DNA of 64,000 nucleotides. Source: Histomonas meleagridis (Eukaryota; Parabasalia; Tritrichomonadida; Dientamoebidae). Location of the stretch: the NCBI GenBank assembly GCA_020186115.1, contig WSYJ01000063.1, positions 248,001 through 312,000 of the forward strand, given 5' to 3'. Each line of letters opens with the position of its first letter. Within the stretch, counting starts at the first letter, position 1. The notes under the pieces were generated by a model. It saw only the letters and a program-made list of their open reading frames with translations. It did no database searches and was not told the DNA's origin. This document shows positions 9,489-19,531 of this stretch, piece after piece. A program made the position numbers and the translations under genes.

Positions 9489-10250
9489 TTACATATGCGG
9501 TTCTCCTGCTTCTTCTTCGGGCTCCTGTTGCTGGTTCATATCAGAGTTTAACAAGCGCTTTCCCCACTTAAATTCTCTGTTTTCTGTTATTTGGAATTTG
9601 TCAGAATAAACATCATATGAAAGAATTCCTTCACCAGGAGAAGTTTTAGAACAACGAAGTTTCATGAAAGGTGCTGTTTCAAATGATTGCCATATGTCAA
9701 AGTCACCGATGTCTTGGAAAACAACAATAACTGAAACTCCATATGATGAAACAAATTTTTCGATCATTGATTTGAAAACCCATCTTTTGGATTTTGTAAA
9801 TTCACTTGTCTTTTCATCAATCCAAAAGGAAGAGTTGAATCCATCAATAAAAATTGCACGAATAAGTTCTTGATTATCATCATCATGATATTGTAGTAAA
9901 TGTTCTATATGAAGAAGATTAAAAAGAATTTCTTCACTACTTCTGCACTGTGCGAAAATGATTCTTGACATGTCTATTTGTTTGATTTTCATCAAGTCAA
10001 ATGGAAATTTATAATCGCAATCAAGCCAAACAATATTTGTTGCAGAAGATTTTATTGCTAAAAAATCAGATGCAATTTCAACTGCTAAGGTTGTTTTATA
10101 TGATTGAGGATGCCCAGTTATATGAAATATTCTTGGATTATGAAATGGACCATTTGGCAAAAAACCATCTAATAAAGGAACTGAAAATGAAGGGTGAGGC
10201 GCTTGATTTAATGCAAAAAAGGATGTTGCTGAGCAATCAGCAAAATTCAT
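9489..10250 (-). CDS. XRCC2-like RAD51-paralogue ATPase
   Basis: A 253-aa RecA-fold protein. A Walker A-like loop 'GHPQSYKTT' (about residues 46-54) is followed by 'NIVWLDCDYKFPFDLMKI', which corresponds to the 'V.YLDTDYKFDMLRL' segment typical of XRCC2. Next come 'CRSSEEILFNLLHIEHLL' and a Walker B-like strand 'IRAIFIDGFNSSFW'. XRCC2 works with RAD51 in homologous repair and recombination. In the Walker A loop the usual Gly before Lys is Tyr, so nucleotide binding may be weak; XRCC2 is known to tolerate loss of ATP binding. The C-terminal tail is acidic and Gln-rich. The ATG chosen opens the frame. Confidence 0.65.
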   Translation of the reverse strand: MNFADCSATSFFALNQAPHPSFSVPLLDGFLPNGPFHNPRIFHITGHPQSYKTTLAVEIASDFLAIKSSATNIVWLDCDYKFPFDLMKIKQIDMSRIIFAQCRSSEEILFNLLHIEHLLQYHDDDNQELIRAIFIDGFNSSFWIDEKTSEFTKSKRWVFKSMIEKFVSSYGVSVIVVFQDIGDFDIWQSFETAPFMKLRCSKTSPGEGILSYDVYSDKFQITENREFKWGKRLLNSDMNQQQEPEEEAGEPHM

Positions 10251-10507
10251 GAATTTAAAATTTTAAAAAGAGAATTCACTTGTAAACTATTCAATAAAAA
10301 ATAAATGTGAACAAAACAAATGAAATTTATTGCCACATTATTCTTCCTATTCTTCACAAATCAGATACATGAAACAAAAACAAATAGATGGATTATTTCA
10401 TTACCTATGAATTTTTGCTAATCAATTGATTTGAATATTCAAAATTAAAAAAAGTGAAAAAAAAATTCTTTAAAAACATCAATTTGAAATCCCGCTCCAA
10501 AAATTTC

Positions 10508-10918
10508 CTAGTTTCGCGTTTGAATTTTTCCCTTTAGTTCAATTAATTTTGGTTCAAGAACAGCCCAATTGGAGTCAAACCATTGGAGAAGTGCTCCGTT
10601 ATTTTTTCTTGTTGAGTTTGGTAGAGGTACGTTTGTTGCTTGACTGAGTTTATCTGCTTCATATCGAAGATCTGGGATTTTGATTTTAATTCCAATTTTC
10701 TCAAAAATTTTTTCCTTTGTGTTTTTGAGTTGTGGTTTAAATTCTGGATTTATAAGCGAAAGTTTTGGTCGATTTTTTTTGACTATTTCTGGATCAATTT
10801 TATTGATAATTGAATGGAGCTCTGTAATTACCACCTCCAAGTCACGTGGGTTTTCTTGGACGTGTGCCTGAATCTGAGACATCAAATGGAGGATGGTGTT
10901 TTCGACTTCACTTGTCAT
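10508..10918 (-). CDS. Small helical protein, unknown
   Basis: A 136-aa protein, predominantly helical by composition, with alternating hydrophobic and charged residues and no membrane segment or signal peptide. I do not recognise it. A conserved-looking C-terminal piece is 'NNGALLQWFDSNWAVLEPKL'. It sits on the same strand as, and 257 bases upstream of, the XRCC2-like gene. ACGTT lies about 40 bases before the start. Gene status is supported by an uninterrupted, compositionally normal frame with an ATG. Confidence 0.6.
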   Translation of the reverse strand: MTSEVENTILHLMSQIQAHVQENPRDLEVVITELHSIINKIDPEIVKKNRPKLSLINPEFKPQLKNTKEKIFEKIGIKIKIPDLRYEADKLSQATNVPLPNSTRKNNGALLQWFDSNWAVLEPKLIELKGKIQTRN

Positions 10919-11186
10919 TTTTGCACAATCTTTTTGAATTATTTACAAAATGGTTTATTAACGTTTTTTATAGCGGCAAAAATTTTAGTAAAATTTACTA
11001 AAACAAATTTTTATTATAATTAATTTGCTAAAATTCCAATTTAAAATAAGAAAATGCAACAAAATATTTGATTAAACTGTGAATATTTATACAATTTTGA
11101 ATAAAAAATCAGTTCTATTTTCTTTAAATAAATAAATCTCATCAGCAAAAACAGAGAAATTATAAAAAATCAAATTCATTAATGAT

Positions 11187-13844
11187 TTATTCAAGATACA
11201 AAAGATCATCACTTAGATTCTTCTGATTATTTTTCCTTCTAATTAAGATTACCACCACTATCACCACTATTACTATTACTACCACTGGTATACACACTCC
11301 CAGTGCAATTGCGAGGGTATTACTCCTCTCATCTTCTTTTTTAGGTATACACCTCTCTATTATATCCCATGTCACATCCAAGCTACCGAAGTAGAATCCC
11401 TTATAATAATCATTTACCATCATCACATTCACAAATGTTTCTTCGAATGCATTTGCGGATACATTTGGCTCATTTGTACCATTATAATAAGCGCAACTTA
11501 AATGACTATTGAAGAATGCGTAATCATCTATTAACGTTATCGAAGACGGTAAAATAACATTATGGAATTGAGTACAGCCCATGAATGCATATTTACCAAT
11601 TACTTTTACATTATTCCCAAAGTTCACTATTTTAATATACGATTCAGCAAATGCTCCGTTACTTATAATGTTAACATTATCATTCATATTTATCGTTATT
11701 AAATTATAACATCTAAAGAATGAACATTCGCCAATTATTTTAAGTTTATTTGGTACATCATATATAGTATTAGTTTTACCATTTGTATAACTTATGATTT
11801 GAGTGATCTCTTTATCATAAAGAATTCCATCATTATTATAATTGGAATAATATTTGTTGTTTGATGGGACTTCAATTGTTTGTAACTTTTCACAATCGCC
11901 AAATGTCATATTACCAATTTTATTAACATTATCTCCGATTTTAACTGTTTCTAATTCATCACAATAACAAAATGCATTATCATCAATTAAAACTGAATCT
12001 GGAATAATAACGTTAACAATTGAACAACCACTAAATGAATATTTACCAATTGTTTTAACATTATTTCCGATATTAATTGATGTTAATTTCGAACAACAAT
12101 AAAATGCATAATCTTCAATTGTGATGACGAAACTTGGAATATTATATTTCGCATTTAAATTAAATGGATAACAAATGATTGATGTTCGATTTTTATTACA
12201 TAAAATTCCATCGTTATTATAATTGGAATAATATTTATTATTAGATGATACTTCAATAGTATGAAGTTCCTCACAATAAGAAAATGAATTAATTCCAATG
12301 AATTTAACATTTTCACCAATAGTAAATGTCTCAAGTTTAGTATAATAAAATGCATATTTGCCAATAATTTCAAGTTTTTCTGGTATATTAATATTACTTA
12401 ATGGTGTAAAGTAAAATGAATAATTTCCAATTTTTGTTACGTTTTCCCCAATTTTAACTGTTCTTAAATAGGAACAATCAAAAAATATATCATCAGAAAT
12501 TAATGTTATCGAATTTGGGAATGTGAATTCAAAAAATACATTGAGCAAATGCATAAATTCCAATTTCAGTAATGTTTTCACCAACATTAATTGATTTTAA
12601 AGAAGAGCATTGATAAAATACACAGTTTCGAATTGCTTTAATGTTATTACTTAATTTAATCGATGGTAAATTAGAACATGCATAAAATGAATAATCATCA
12701 ATTTCAGTAATTAAATTTGGTTAAATATGGGCAATAACATAATACATATTTACCAAGTTTAACAACTGAATTTGGAAATGTAATATTCTTTAAATCATAA
12801 CAAAAATAAGATGCATAATCACCAATTGTTTCAACATTATTACCAATATTAATCACTATTAAATATGTACAACTTCGAAACGCTGAGTTTCCAATTGTTA
12901 TAACTGAATTTGGTATCGAAATTGTTTGTAATCCATAACATTGACGAAATGCTGAGTTTCCTATTGATGTAATTTGATTTCCAAGTTGAACATTCTTTAA
13001 ATTATTACAATAATAAAATGTATAATTGTTAACAGATGTTAAATTTGATAATATGATCTTTTTTAAGCTTTTACATTGTGCAAATGAATATTCTCCAATT
13101 CGTTCAACGTTTAATGTATTGGAAATCGTTTCTAATTTTTCACATCCATAAAACGCATAGTTTCCAATCTATTTAACATTTTCGCCTATTTCTACTGATA
13201 ATAAATTGGTACAATTATAAAATACATATTTGCCTACGGATGTTATGTTTTCGCCAATAATAACTTTTTAAAGATCTGTGCATTTATAAAATGTATAATC
13301 ACCAAAACTAATTATCGAATTTGGTAATATTATGCTTATAATATCACACCTATAAAATGAATAATTTCCAATTGTGGTAACATTGTCGCCTATTTGGACA
13401 TTTGCTAACTTTGTGCATTTTATAAAATGAATAAGCATCAATTGTAATTACTGAGTTTGGAATTGTGACTTTTTGTAATGAATTGCATTTATAAAAGGCA
13501 TAACTTCCAATTGTTGTAACGCAGTTTCCAAAATCAATTGATTCTAAGCTATAACAACGACAAAATGCTTGAAAGCCAATTGTGGAAACAGGACCTATAA
13601 TTGAAACAGTTATTAATTTAGTCCAATTAGAAAATGCTTTTGATGGTATTTGATTCACATTTCCACCAATTATAACAGTTTTTGCTACATCTTTGTATTC
13701 AGACGTAAATTGACTCGATTCGTTAATTACGAGTGTACTCGAAAATGACATTAAACTTTTAGTGGACAACTTCTTATTCATGCTAAAAGGAGTTATTGAG
13801 AATATTGGTATTGCATAAAAAAATATGAGTGATAAAATTCTCAT
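11187..13844 (-). pseudogene. BspA-like leucine-rich-repeat surface protein, broken
   Basis: The 5' part starts at an ATG at 13844 with a signal peptide (MRILSLIFFYAIPIFSI). It is followed by many TpLRR units of the type 'I..IG.YAFY.C..L..I.IP.SV' and, at the 3' end, a transmembrane segment (VVVIVIVVIVVVILI) and a short basic tail ending at 11187. BspA-like proteins are type I surface adhesins expanded in trichomonads. The frame is broken by an extra base near 13417-13424, a TAA at 13268-13270, a TAG near 13171, and frame changes near 12720 and 12545. The 3' 466 codons remain open. Mixed frameshifts and different stops indicate ordinary decay, although the 3' repeats are still well preserved, so inactivation is probably recent. 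Confidence 0.85.
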
Positions 13845-13850
13845 TTTAGG

Positions 13851-13860
13851 AACGATAATT
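13851..13860. promoter_or_regulatory. AACGATAATT upstream of BspA-like start
   Basis: AACGATAATT on the + strand (AATTATCGTT in the gene's direction) lies 7 bases before the ATG of the BspA-like gene. It resembles the Myb-type site described in trichomonads (TAACGATA). The role is inferred from position and similarity. Confidence 0.35.
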
Positions 13861-14091
13861 TTGATAAGACGGTTAATTGAATAATTTGTTTTTCGCTGCT
13901 CTGAAATATCGATAAGTTTACACGTTCTCAAATTTTCAAGTTTTTATAAGTCACATCACATGTTTCTACTTCACAAGAAAAAGAGCTCAATGAAATTTTA
14001 TAATTAATGATATGTTTATTTATTAAATTAAAGAAAACTTTCACAATTTGAAAACTTTCCATGTTTTTATTTTAGAATAACAGCGAAAAAA

Positions 14092-15690
14092 TCACAAGTC
14101 CAAGATATTCTCAACTCGTATTTTGATGCCACCAGATACGTCTGTAGCTTCATCTTTTCCTGTTACACTTAGAATACCATTTCTATCTATTTCAAACACT
14201 ACTCCTATTTTTGGTATTTTTCGATCACCAGGTTTAACACCGGTTAATCTGAATTTGCCCAAGAATATGTTGTCCTTTGTTTTTGGGTTATCACCAACAA
14301 AAATTTTAATATCTGCTATTTCGTTTTCTTTTTTATACGTTGTATAGTATATTGGCTCCGATTTAACTGGGATTTCTGTACCACGTTTAAGAATTATATC
14401 CATATCAGTACAATTTACTTCAACACCAATGGAGTGTGAAATTTTTGAAGTGTATCTAACAATAGGGTAATCACCTTCTTTTGCTATATTTGCTGCTTCA
14501 ACTGCAGCGCCAATTACCACTGCTTATTCAGGATCAATTTTAGTTTTTAGTATTTTATTTGGAAATATTTCCTCAAGCATCATTCCCACAAGTGGAATTT
14601 TCGATGTTCCGCCAATAAGAACAACGGCATCGATATCTTTTTTGTATATTTTATCTTTTTCATCTTTTCTTTCATTAGCTTGATTAAAGACATCGTCAAT
14701 TGGTTTTAATATGTTTTGTAAGAGTTCATAAATTAAATCTTCGAATTCAGCACGTGTTATTGTGTCAGAATAATCCTTTCCATTATATAATGATGGACAT
14801 GATATCCTTGCAATGTTAGTGGTTGATAAGGTTATCTTTGCTTTTTCACATGCAACTCTTATCATAAACATTGCGCGTTTATCTCCACGAATGTTACATT
14901 CGTGTTCTTTTTCAAATCGTGTTGCAAAATAATCGACAAGAAGATTATCAATGTCTTGACCTCCAAGATGTGTATCACCTCCTACCGCAAGAACTGTGAA
15001 AGATTGTTGATAGTTTTCCAAAAGAGATAAATCAAGTGTGCCTCCACCAAAATCGAAAATTAATAACTTGCGTGCTGTCTCAGATTTTTCATTCAGCCCA
15101 TATGCAATGGCTGCTGCTGTAGGTTCATCGATAATACGTAATACATTAAGGTTTGCACGTCTTGCTGCTTCCATAATTGCTGCACGTTGAACTGCATTAA
15201 AATATGCAGGAACTGTTACAACAGCATCATCATTTATCCCTTCTGAACAATCTGAGTCTAGCCCAAGAAAATGGTCTGCAATTTTCTTCATGTGGTCGAA
15301 AATATATGATGCGATTTCAATGGCTGAATATTTTCTGATTTCATTGTCAAGTCTTATTTCATAAAAAGGCATGCCTCGTTGGTCACAAACAACATTGAAT
15401 GGCCAGTGCATTAAGTCACTTTGTACACATGGATCATGATAAGTTCGACCAATTAAACGCTTAGAATCGAAAATTGTACAATCTGGATAGTCGGTTGCTA
15501 TGTTCTTTGCTACGTCACCAACAATTATAGAATCTTTTTGGATTGTGACATAAGATGGTGTTGAATAGTTTCCTAGATTATTGTTGATGATATCTACATG
15601 TCCATTCCTCCACACACTTACACTGTTATATGTCGTGCCGAAATCAAACCCAAGAATAGGTTTTTTTTCGCTGTTTGTCTTTTTCCTCAT
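14092..15690 (-). pseudogene. Hsp70-like protein without lid, one in-frame TAA
   Basis: The ATPase domain is complete: 'GFDFGTTYNSV' (phosphate 1), 'VVTVPAYFNAVQRAA', 'IIDEPTAAAIAYGL', 'IFDFGGGTLDLSLL' (phosphate 2) and 'VVLIGGTSKIPLV' (adenosine). The reading frame meets a TAA at 14524-14526, immediately before 'AVVIGAAVEAA', where canonical Hsp70 has Glu in 'NPDEAV'. The same frame then runs on for 142 codons through most of the substrate-binding beta domain and ends at a TGA. The helical lid and an EEVD tail are absent. If the TAA is a real stop, the product is a nucleotide-binding domain fragment missing its last elements. Trichomonads carry many truncated Hsp70 paralogues, so the missing lid may be ancestral. 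Confidence 0.85.
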
Positions 15691-16580
15691 AAAATTATAA
15701 TTCTAAAAATGCCAATAAAAAGTTCAAAGACACTTAAAAAATTCAAAGGCATTTAAAATGTGCCGTTCAGAAATTTGAAAGGTGACGTTTAAACGTACAA
15801 TTTTACAACGATAGGTGTAAATGAATCAAACCTAAAAAAAAGTGAATCTAAAACGATTAAAAGCACATCCCTTATTTTGCCAATTTTTTTAACAATAAAT
15901 TGCGAAATGTCATTTTAACTCTTTGAATCTGATCGAATAAATTTAATTATTCTTCTTATGAGTGGAAATATTTGGTCTTCTCTTTGTTTTCTCAGATTAA
16001 TTGTTATATAATTGATGATTTTCCATAATAATTTTATGACTTGTTTGTAACATTTTAAAATGCTTATTGAAATACATAGATATTTTAGATATCATTTTAT
16101 AAAAGTTTTTAAATCTTTATAATATTATTCTTTTGTTCATTACATTTTTCTACAAGATAGTTAATGATCAAATTGTTATAACTTCAATTTTTTATTATTA
16201 TGGCAATTTACAACCAAATTTTAATGAAAATGCTTTTATGTCCACCAACAGTTATACATTTTTATGAAACATTATAACTCAATTTTTTATTTTTAAATAT
16301 ATTATAAGAGGTCCTCAAACTGAGAAAAGAAACATAATTTGGTGAACTTTTTGGTATCGAATAAATCCTTCTCATATTTGAGTCATAATTTTTCAAAGGG
16401 ACAATCATAAAGTTTATGACTCATTTCTATATACAACGCCTGTCTAAGGACAACACCGCACATATTCAAATAAAGATCATTCCATAAATTGGTCGGAATT
16501 TTAATTACAAAGCTCAAACAATTTTTTGTTGGTTCCGCACTTATTATAATTTCAAAATTATTAAATTCTTTTTATTATTA
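15691..16580. other. Intergenic region, no supported gene
   Basis: About 890 bases of AT-rich DNA. The Hsp70-proximal part holds ACGTTTAAACGT (a palindrome near 15784-15795) and ACGATA near 15809. Nothing else is interpretable. Confidence 0.4.
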
Positions 16581-18932
16581 TTATTTTTGCAATGGGAATC
16601 TTCTAAAAAATCGCTGTGCCACAATTTGCGCGTCTTGTTGCGTCATTATCGTTGACAAGTTCCTTACCATTTCGTTCATACTCTTTGCCTTCGATATCGA
16701 GTTTGCGAATTCGTCCAAACCTTCTTCGTCATTAACTTCTTCGATTAACTTCAGCAGATATTTTGCCGGCGAATTAATATTCTCTTTCGAGTAGTTAAAG
16801 TCAGGAACCTCATCACGTGTTGCCGCTCCCCAAAACAAGTTCTTGTCGAGTTTCTTCTGCTTCTTTTTATTGTTATTCTTAATATTATTACTGGCGTTTT
16901 GCGCTTTTAATATTTCGGCATTAAATAGTTCGTCAGTTTGGTTCTTTTGTTGCTCTTGTTCAAGTAATTGATCAAACGACGAAATAATTTTCTTGGATTC
17001 AATGTTCGGATTTGAGATGTTTCGTTTCTTTTGTATTTCTTCTTCTTGTTTAATGATGTCTGATATCGACACTTTGTTTTGTTTCTTCTTTTTGCTATAA
17101 CTAATTTGTTGTTTGTTATTATCATTCGTTTGTTTTTGTTGTTGTTGTTGTACTTCTTCTTTATGATTCGATTTCGTGATCTCATTACGAATAAGGTCAT
17201 CGAAACTTTGCTTTTGGTTTTGTTTCGTTGTCGCGTTATTCCATTGTTGAGACTGTATATTTTCATACGGAATAACTTTTGGTTTTGCTTTTCCTTTTCG
17301 TTGTTGTTGTTGTTGCTGTTGCTGCTTCGGTGTTTGGCGTTTGCTCTCTTCAGACTCTAACAGCGATGAGAACGTCGACTTGTTCGGCGCCGCTGCCTTC
17401 GTCGGCGTGCTCCACGCGGGCTGCTGCGGCTTTTCTTCTTTGGGCATTTCGAATGGAACTGCTTTGCCTCTGCGGTGGTTCTTCCTTCCTTGTTTTGGTG
17501 GCGCTGTCGGTGGCGCAAATGTTGACGAATGCTTCTCTGCTTCTAACAGCGCATTAAATGATGAGCGTATTTGCGGCTGCGGCTTTTGTTGCTGTGGTGG
17601 AGCTGGTGGTGGCGGACGATTCGACGCATTAAATTCTTGTAACGACATGACAATTGGCTTGTTTTTCTTCCCTTTGCTCTTTGATGGTGATGACGCAGGC
17701 GTTTGCTTTGTTGGAACTGTCTTTTCTTCACTCGCTAACATTTGAGCAAATGAAACGTTGTTACTTTTGGTGATATCTTGCCCCCATTGTCCTGGCTTGT
17801 TCATGTTTCTTTGAAGTTCTTGGAATGACATAACGACTTTGTTTTGTTTCTTATTTTTTGATTTTGGCGACTTTTGATTATTAGTATCGGGTTGTTTCTT
17901 GTTGGCTTCATTTGTTAATACTTTGGAAATAGATATAGGATGCACTTTGGATGACGTGGAATTCCATGAAATCGAAGGTGAAGTTTCTTCTTTCACTTCG
18001 ACGGTTTTCGGGGTGCCCTGTTTTTGAATGCGTTGTTCATGTCGAGTGATTTCTTCAATGGAAGATGCTTTCATGTTGTATTGAGGCTTTGGGGGTGAGG
18101 ATTTGATAACATGCTCCGGTTGATTGGGTTGAGGCTGTGTAATGGATTTTTGTTCTTCTTCTTTGACAATTGATTCAAAGGATTTTTGATGCTTTTCATG
18201 TTTTTCTTCTTCGTAAATAGGCTCAGAATCAGATTCTTCGATGAAATATTCTTCTTCTTCCTCTTCTTCTTCTTCTTGGATGATTGGATGGAATTCTAAT
18301 TCTTGTTGAGGTTCTAACTCTGGTTGAAATTCAAGTTCTGGTTTGGATTCTAATTCCACTTCCGGGTGAAATTCTGACTCTGGTTTAGATTCTATAACAG
18401 GTTGAGGTTCTATTTGTGGCTGAAAATCTAGTTCTGGCTTGAATTCAACAGATTGTGATTCTGGTTCTGGATGAAATTCAAATTCAATTTGAGTTTTCGG
18501 TTCATTTTGATCTTCTGGTTCAGGCGTAAATGTTTTGACATCTACAGGTTGTTGCTCTTCAATATTTGGATGGGAATCTTTTTCATCCTTGGATTGGATT
18601 TGAATTTCTTCTTGTGTTGGACTAATGATACTTGGAAATGACTCTTCTGGACCTTGCGTTTCTTTTTGTGTAGGTTCAGGCGAGAATCGACTTTGTGCAC
18701 TTTGATGTGTTTTTGGTTTTTGTTCTTTATCGTGATTTCTATTTTGGGGCCTCTTATTATAAGGCCTTACGAATTTATTTGCAGATTGAATTTTTTTTTG
18801 GAATTTTGAATGATCTAAAGGTGGTTGACATATCTCAGAATAAACAGGACCAAATAACTCCTTACTAACGAGAGGTTCACACTCCACAAAAAAACCAATG
18901 ATTTCATTTGGAGTAAATTTGATTCTTTGCAT
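16581..18932 (-). CDS. Low-complexity protein with repeated S-F-x-x-L-L-x-x-E motif
   Basis: A 783-aa protein. A short N-terminal conserved-looking segment ('FTPNEIIGFFVECEP') is followed by a Pro/Glu/Gln-rich stretch with 'PEPE' and 'FQPE' repeats and an acidic run. A long basic/Gln-rich middle follows, then a globular-looking C-terminus ('AKYLLKLIEEVNDEEGLDEF' to the end). Through the middle a short motif recurs about ten times: SFESIVKEEE, SFQELQRN, SFAQMLASEE, SLQEFNAS, SFNALLEAE, TFSSLLESEE, SFDDLIRNE, SISDIIKQEEE, SFDQLLEQE. Several copies follow a basic Lys/Arg-Asn patch ending in Val/Met. Similar 'S-[FL]-x-x-[IL]-x-x-E-E' motifs occur in GYF/4E-binding translational repressors, but no GYF domain is visible. 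Function is unknown; a multivalent scaffold is inferred. Confidence 0.75.
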   Translation of the reverse strand: MQRIKFTPNEIIGFFVECEPLVSKELFGPVYSEICQPPLDHSKFQKKIQSANKFVRPYNKRPQNRNHDKEQKPKTHQSAQSRFSPEPTQKETQGPEESFPSIISPTQEEIQIQSKDEKDSHPNIEEQQPVDVKTFTPEPEDQNEPKTQIEFEFHPEPESQSVEFKPELDFQPQIEPQPVIESKPESEFHPEVELESKPELEFQPELEPQQELEFHPIIQEEEEEEEEEYFIEESDSEPIYEEEKHEKHQKSFESIVKEEEQKSITQPQPNQPEHVIKSSPPKPQYNMKASSIEEITRHEQRIQKQGTPKTVEVKEETSPSISWNSTSSKVHPISISKVLTNEANKKQPDTNNQKSPKSKNKKQNKVVMSFQELQRNMNKPGQWGQDITKSNNVSFAQMLASEEKTVPTKQTPASSPSKSKGKKNKPIVMSLQEFNASNRPPPPAPPQQQKPQPQIRSSFNALLEAEKHSSTFAPPTAPPKQGRKNHRRGKAVPFEMPKEEKPQQPAWSTPTKAAAPNKSTFSSLLESEESKRQTPKQQQQQQQQRKGKAKPKVIPYENIQSQQWNNATTKQNQKQSFDDLIRNEITKSNHKEEVQQQQQKQTNDNNKQQISYSKKKKQNKVSISDIIKQEEEIQKKRNISNPNIESKKIISSFDQLLEQEQQKNQTDELFNAEILKAQNASNNIKNNNKKKQKKLDKNLFWGAATRDEVPDFNYSKENINSPAKYLLKLIEEVNDEEGLDEFANSISKAKSMNEMVRNLSTIMTQQDAQIVAQRFFRRFPLQK

Positions 18933-19531
18933 TTGGAGATGTGGTCAGGTGCGACATGTGATATGAAAACATTGTTTAAAAATTTTATTATAAAAACAAA
19001 ACAACTGAAAGTTTTCCCGTATTACTTTGAAATGACGAATAAGGGCAAAACGCCTAAAAAGATAAAATTCAAAGGGGCGAGCAACAAACAATAAATTTGG
19101 TTTTTCATATATATTTTTTTGCTGTAATTGTTCATCGATGAACCAAAATAAAATTATTTTCTCATCTCTAAGCGAATTTCTTTCCACTTGACAAAATAAA
19201 ACAAGAAAACTATTTTTTTAAGCAAAATTAAATGTTTTGTTTTCCCAAGTAATATCATTGTTTTACTCGTACAGTAAGCAAATGTTAGTTGTTGTTAAAC
19301 TCGGGATGTAAAAAATTCGACAAGGAGAATACATTAAACATGTTACAGAAAATTTTTAGTGAAACAAAATATTCCTTGCTCAGTAGAAGTAAGTGTTACA
19401 TAATATAACATTTTTTAAAGGATTTATTAAGTAAAACAAGTCTTAAGACTTATTTGTTTTTTGATGTCACATTTTTGTAATGTTTTCAAACAACAAGCTC
19501 AAAAACGATCTAACGTTCAAACTTCAAAACG
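18933..19531. promoter_or_regulatory. Divergent intergenic region with AACGATC and AACGTTC
   Basis: About 600 bases between two divergent genes. Close to the S28 peptidase start lie AACGATC (19504-19510) and AACGTTC (19512-19518), two adjacent members of the recurring upstream motif. An open frame at 18945-19187 on the minus strand has no recognisable features and is not called. Confidence 0.35.
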
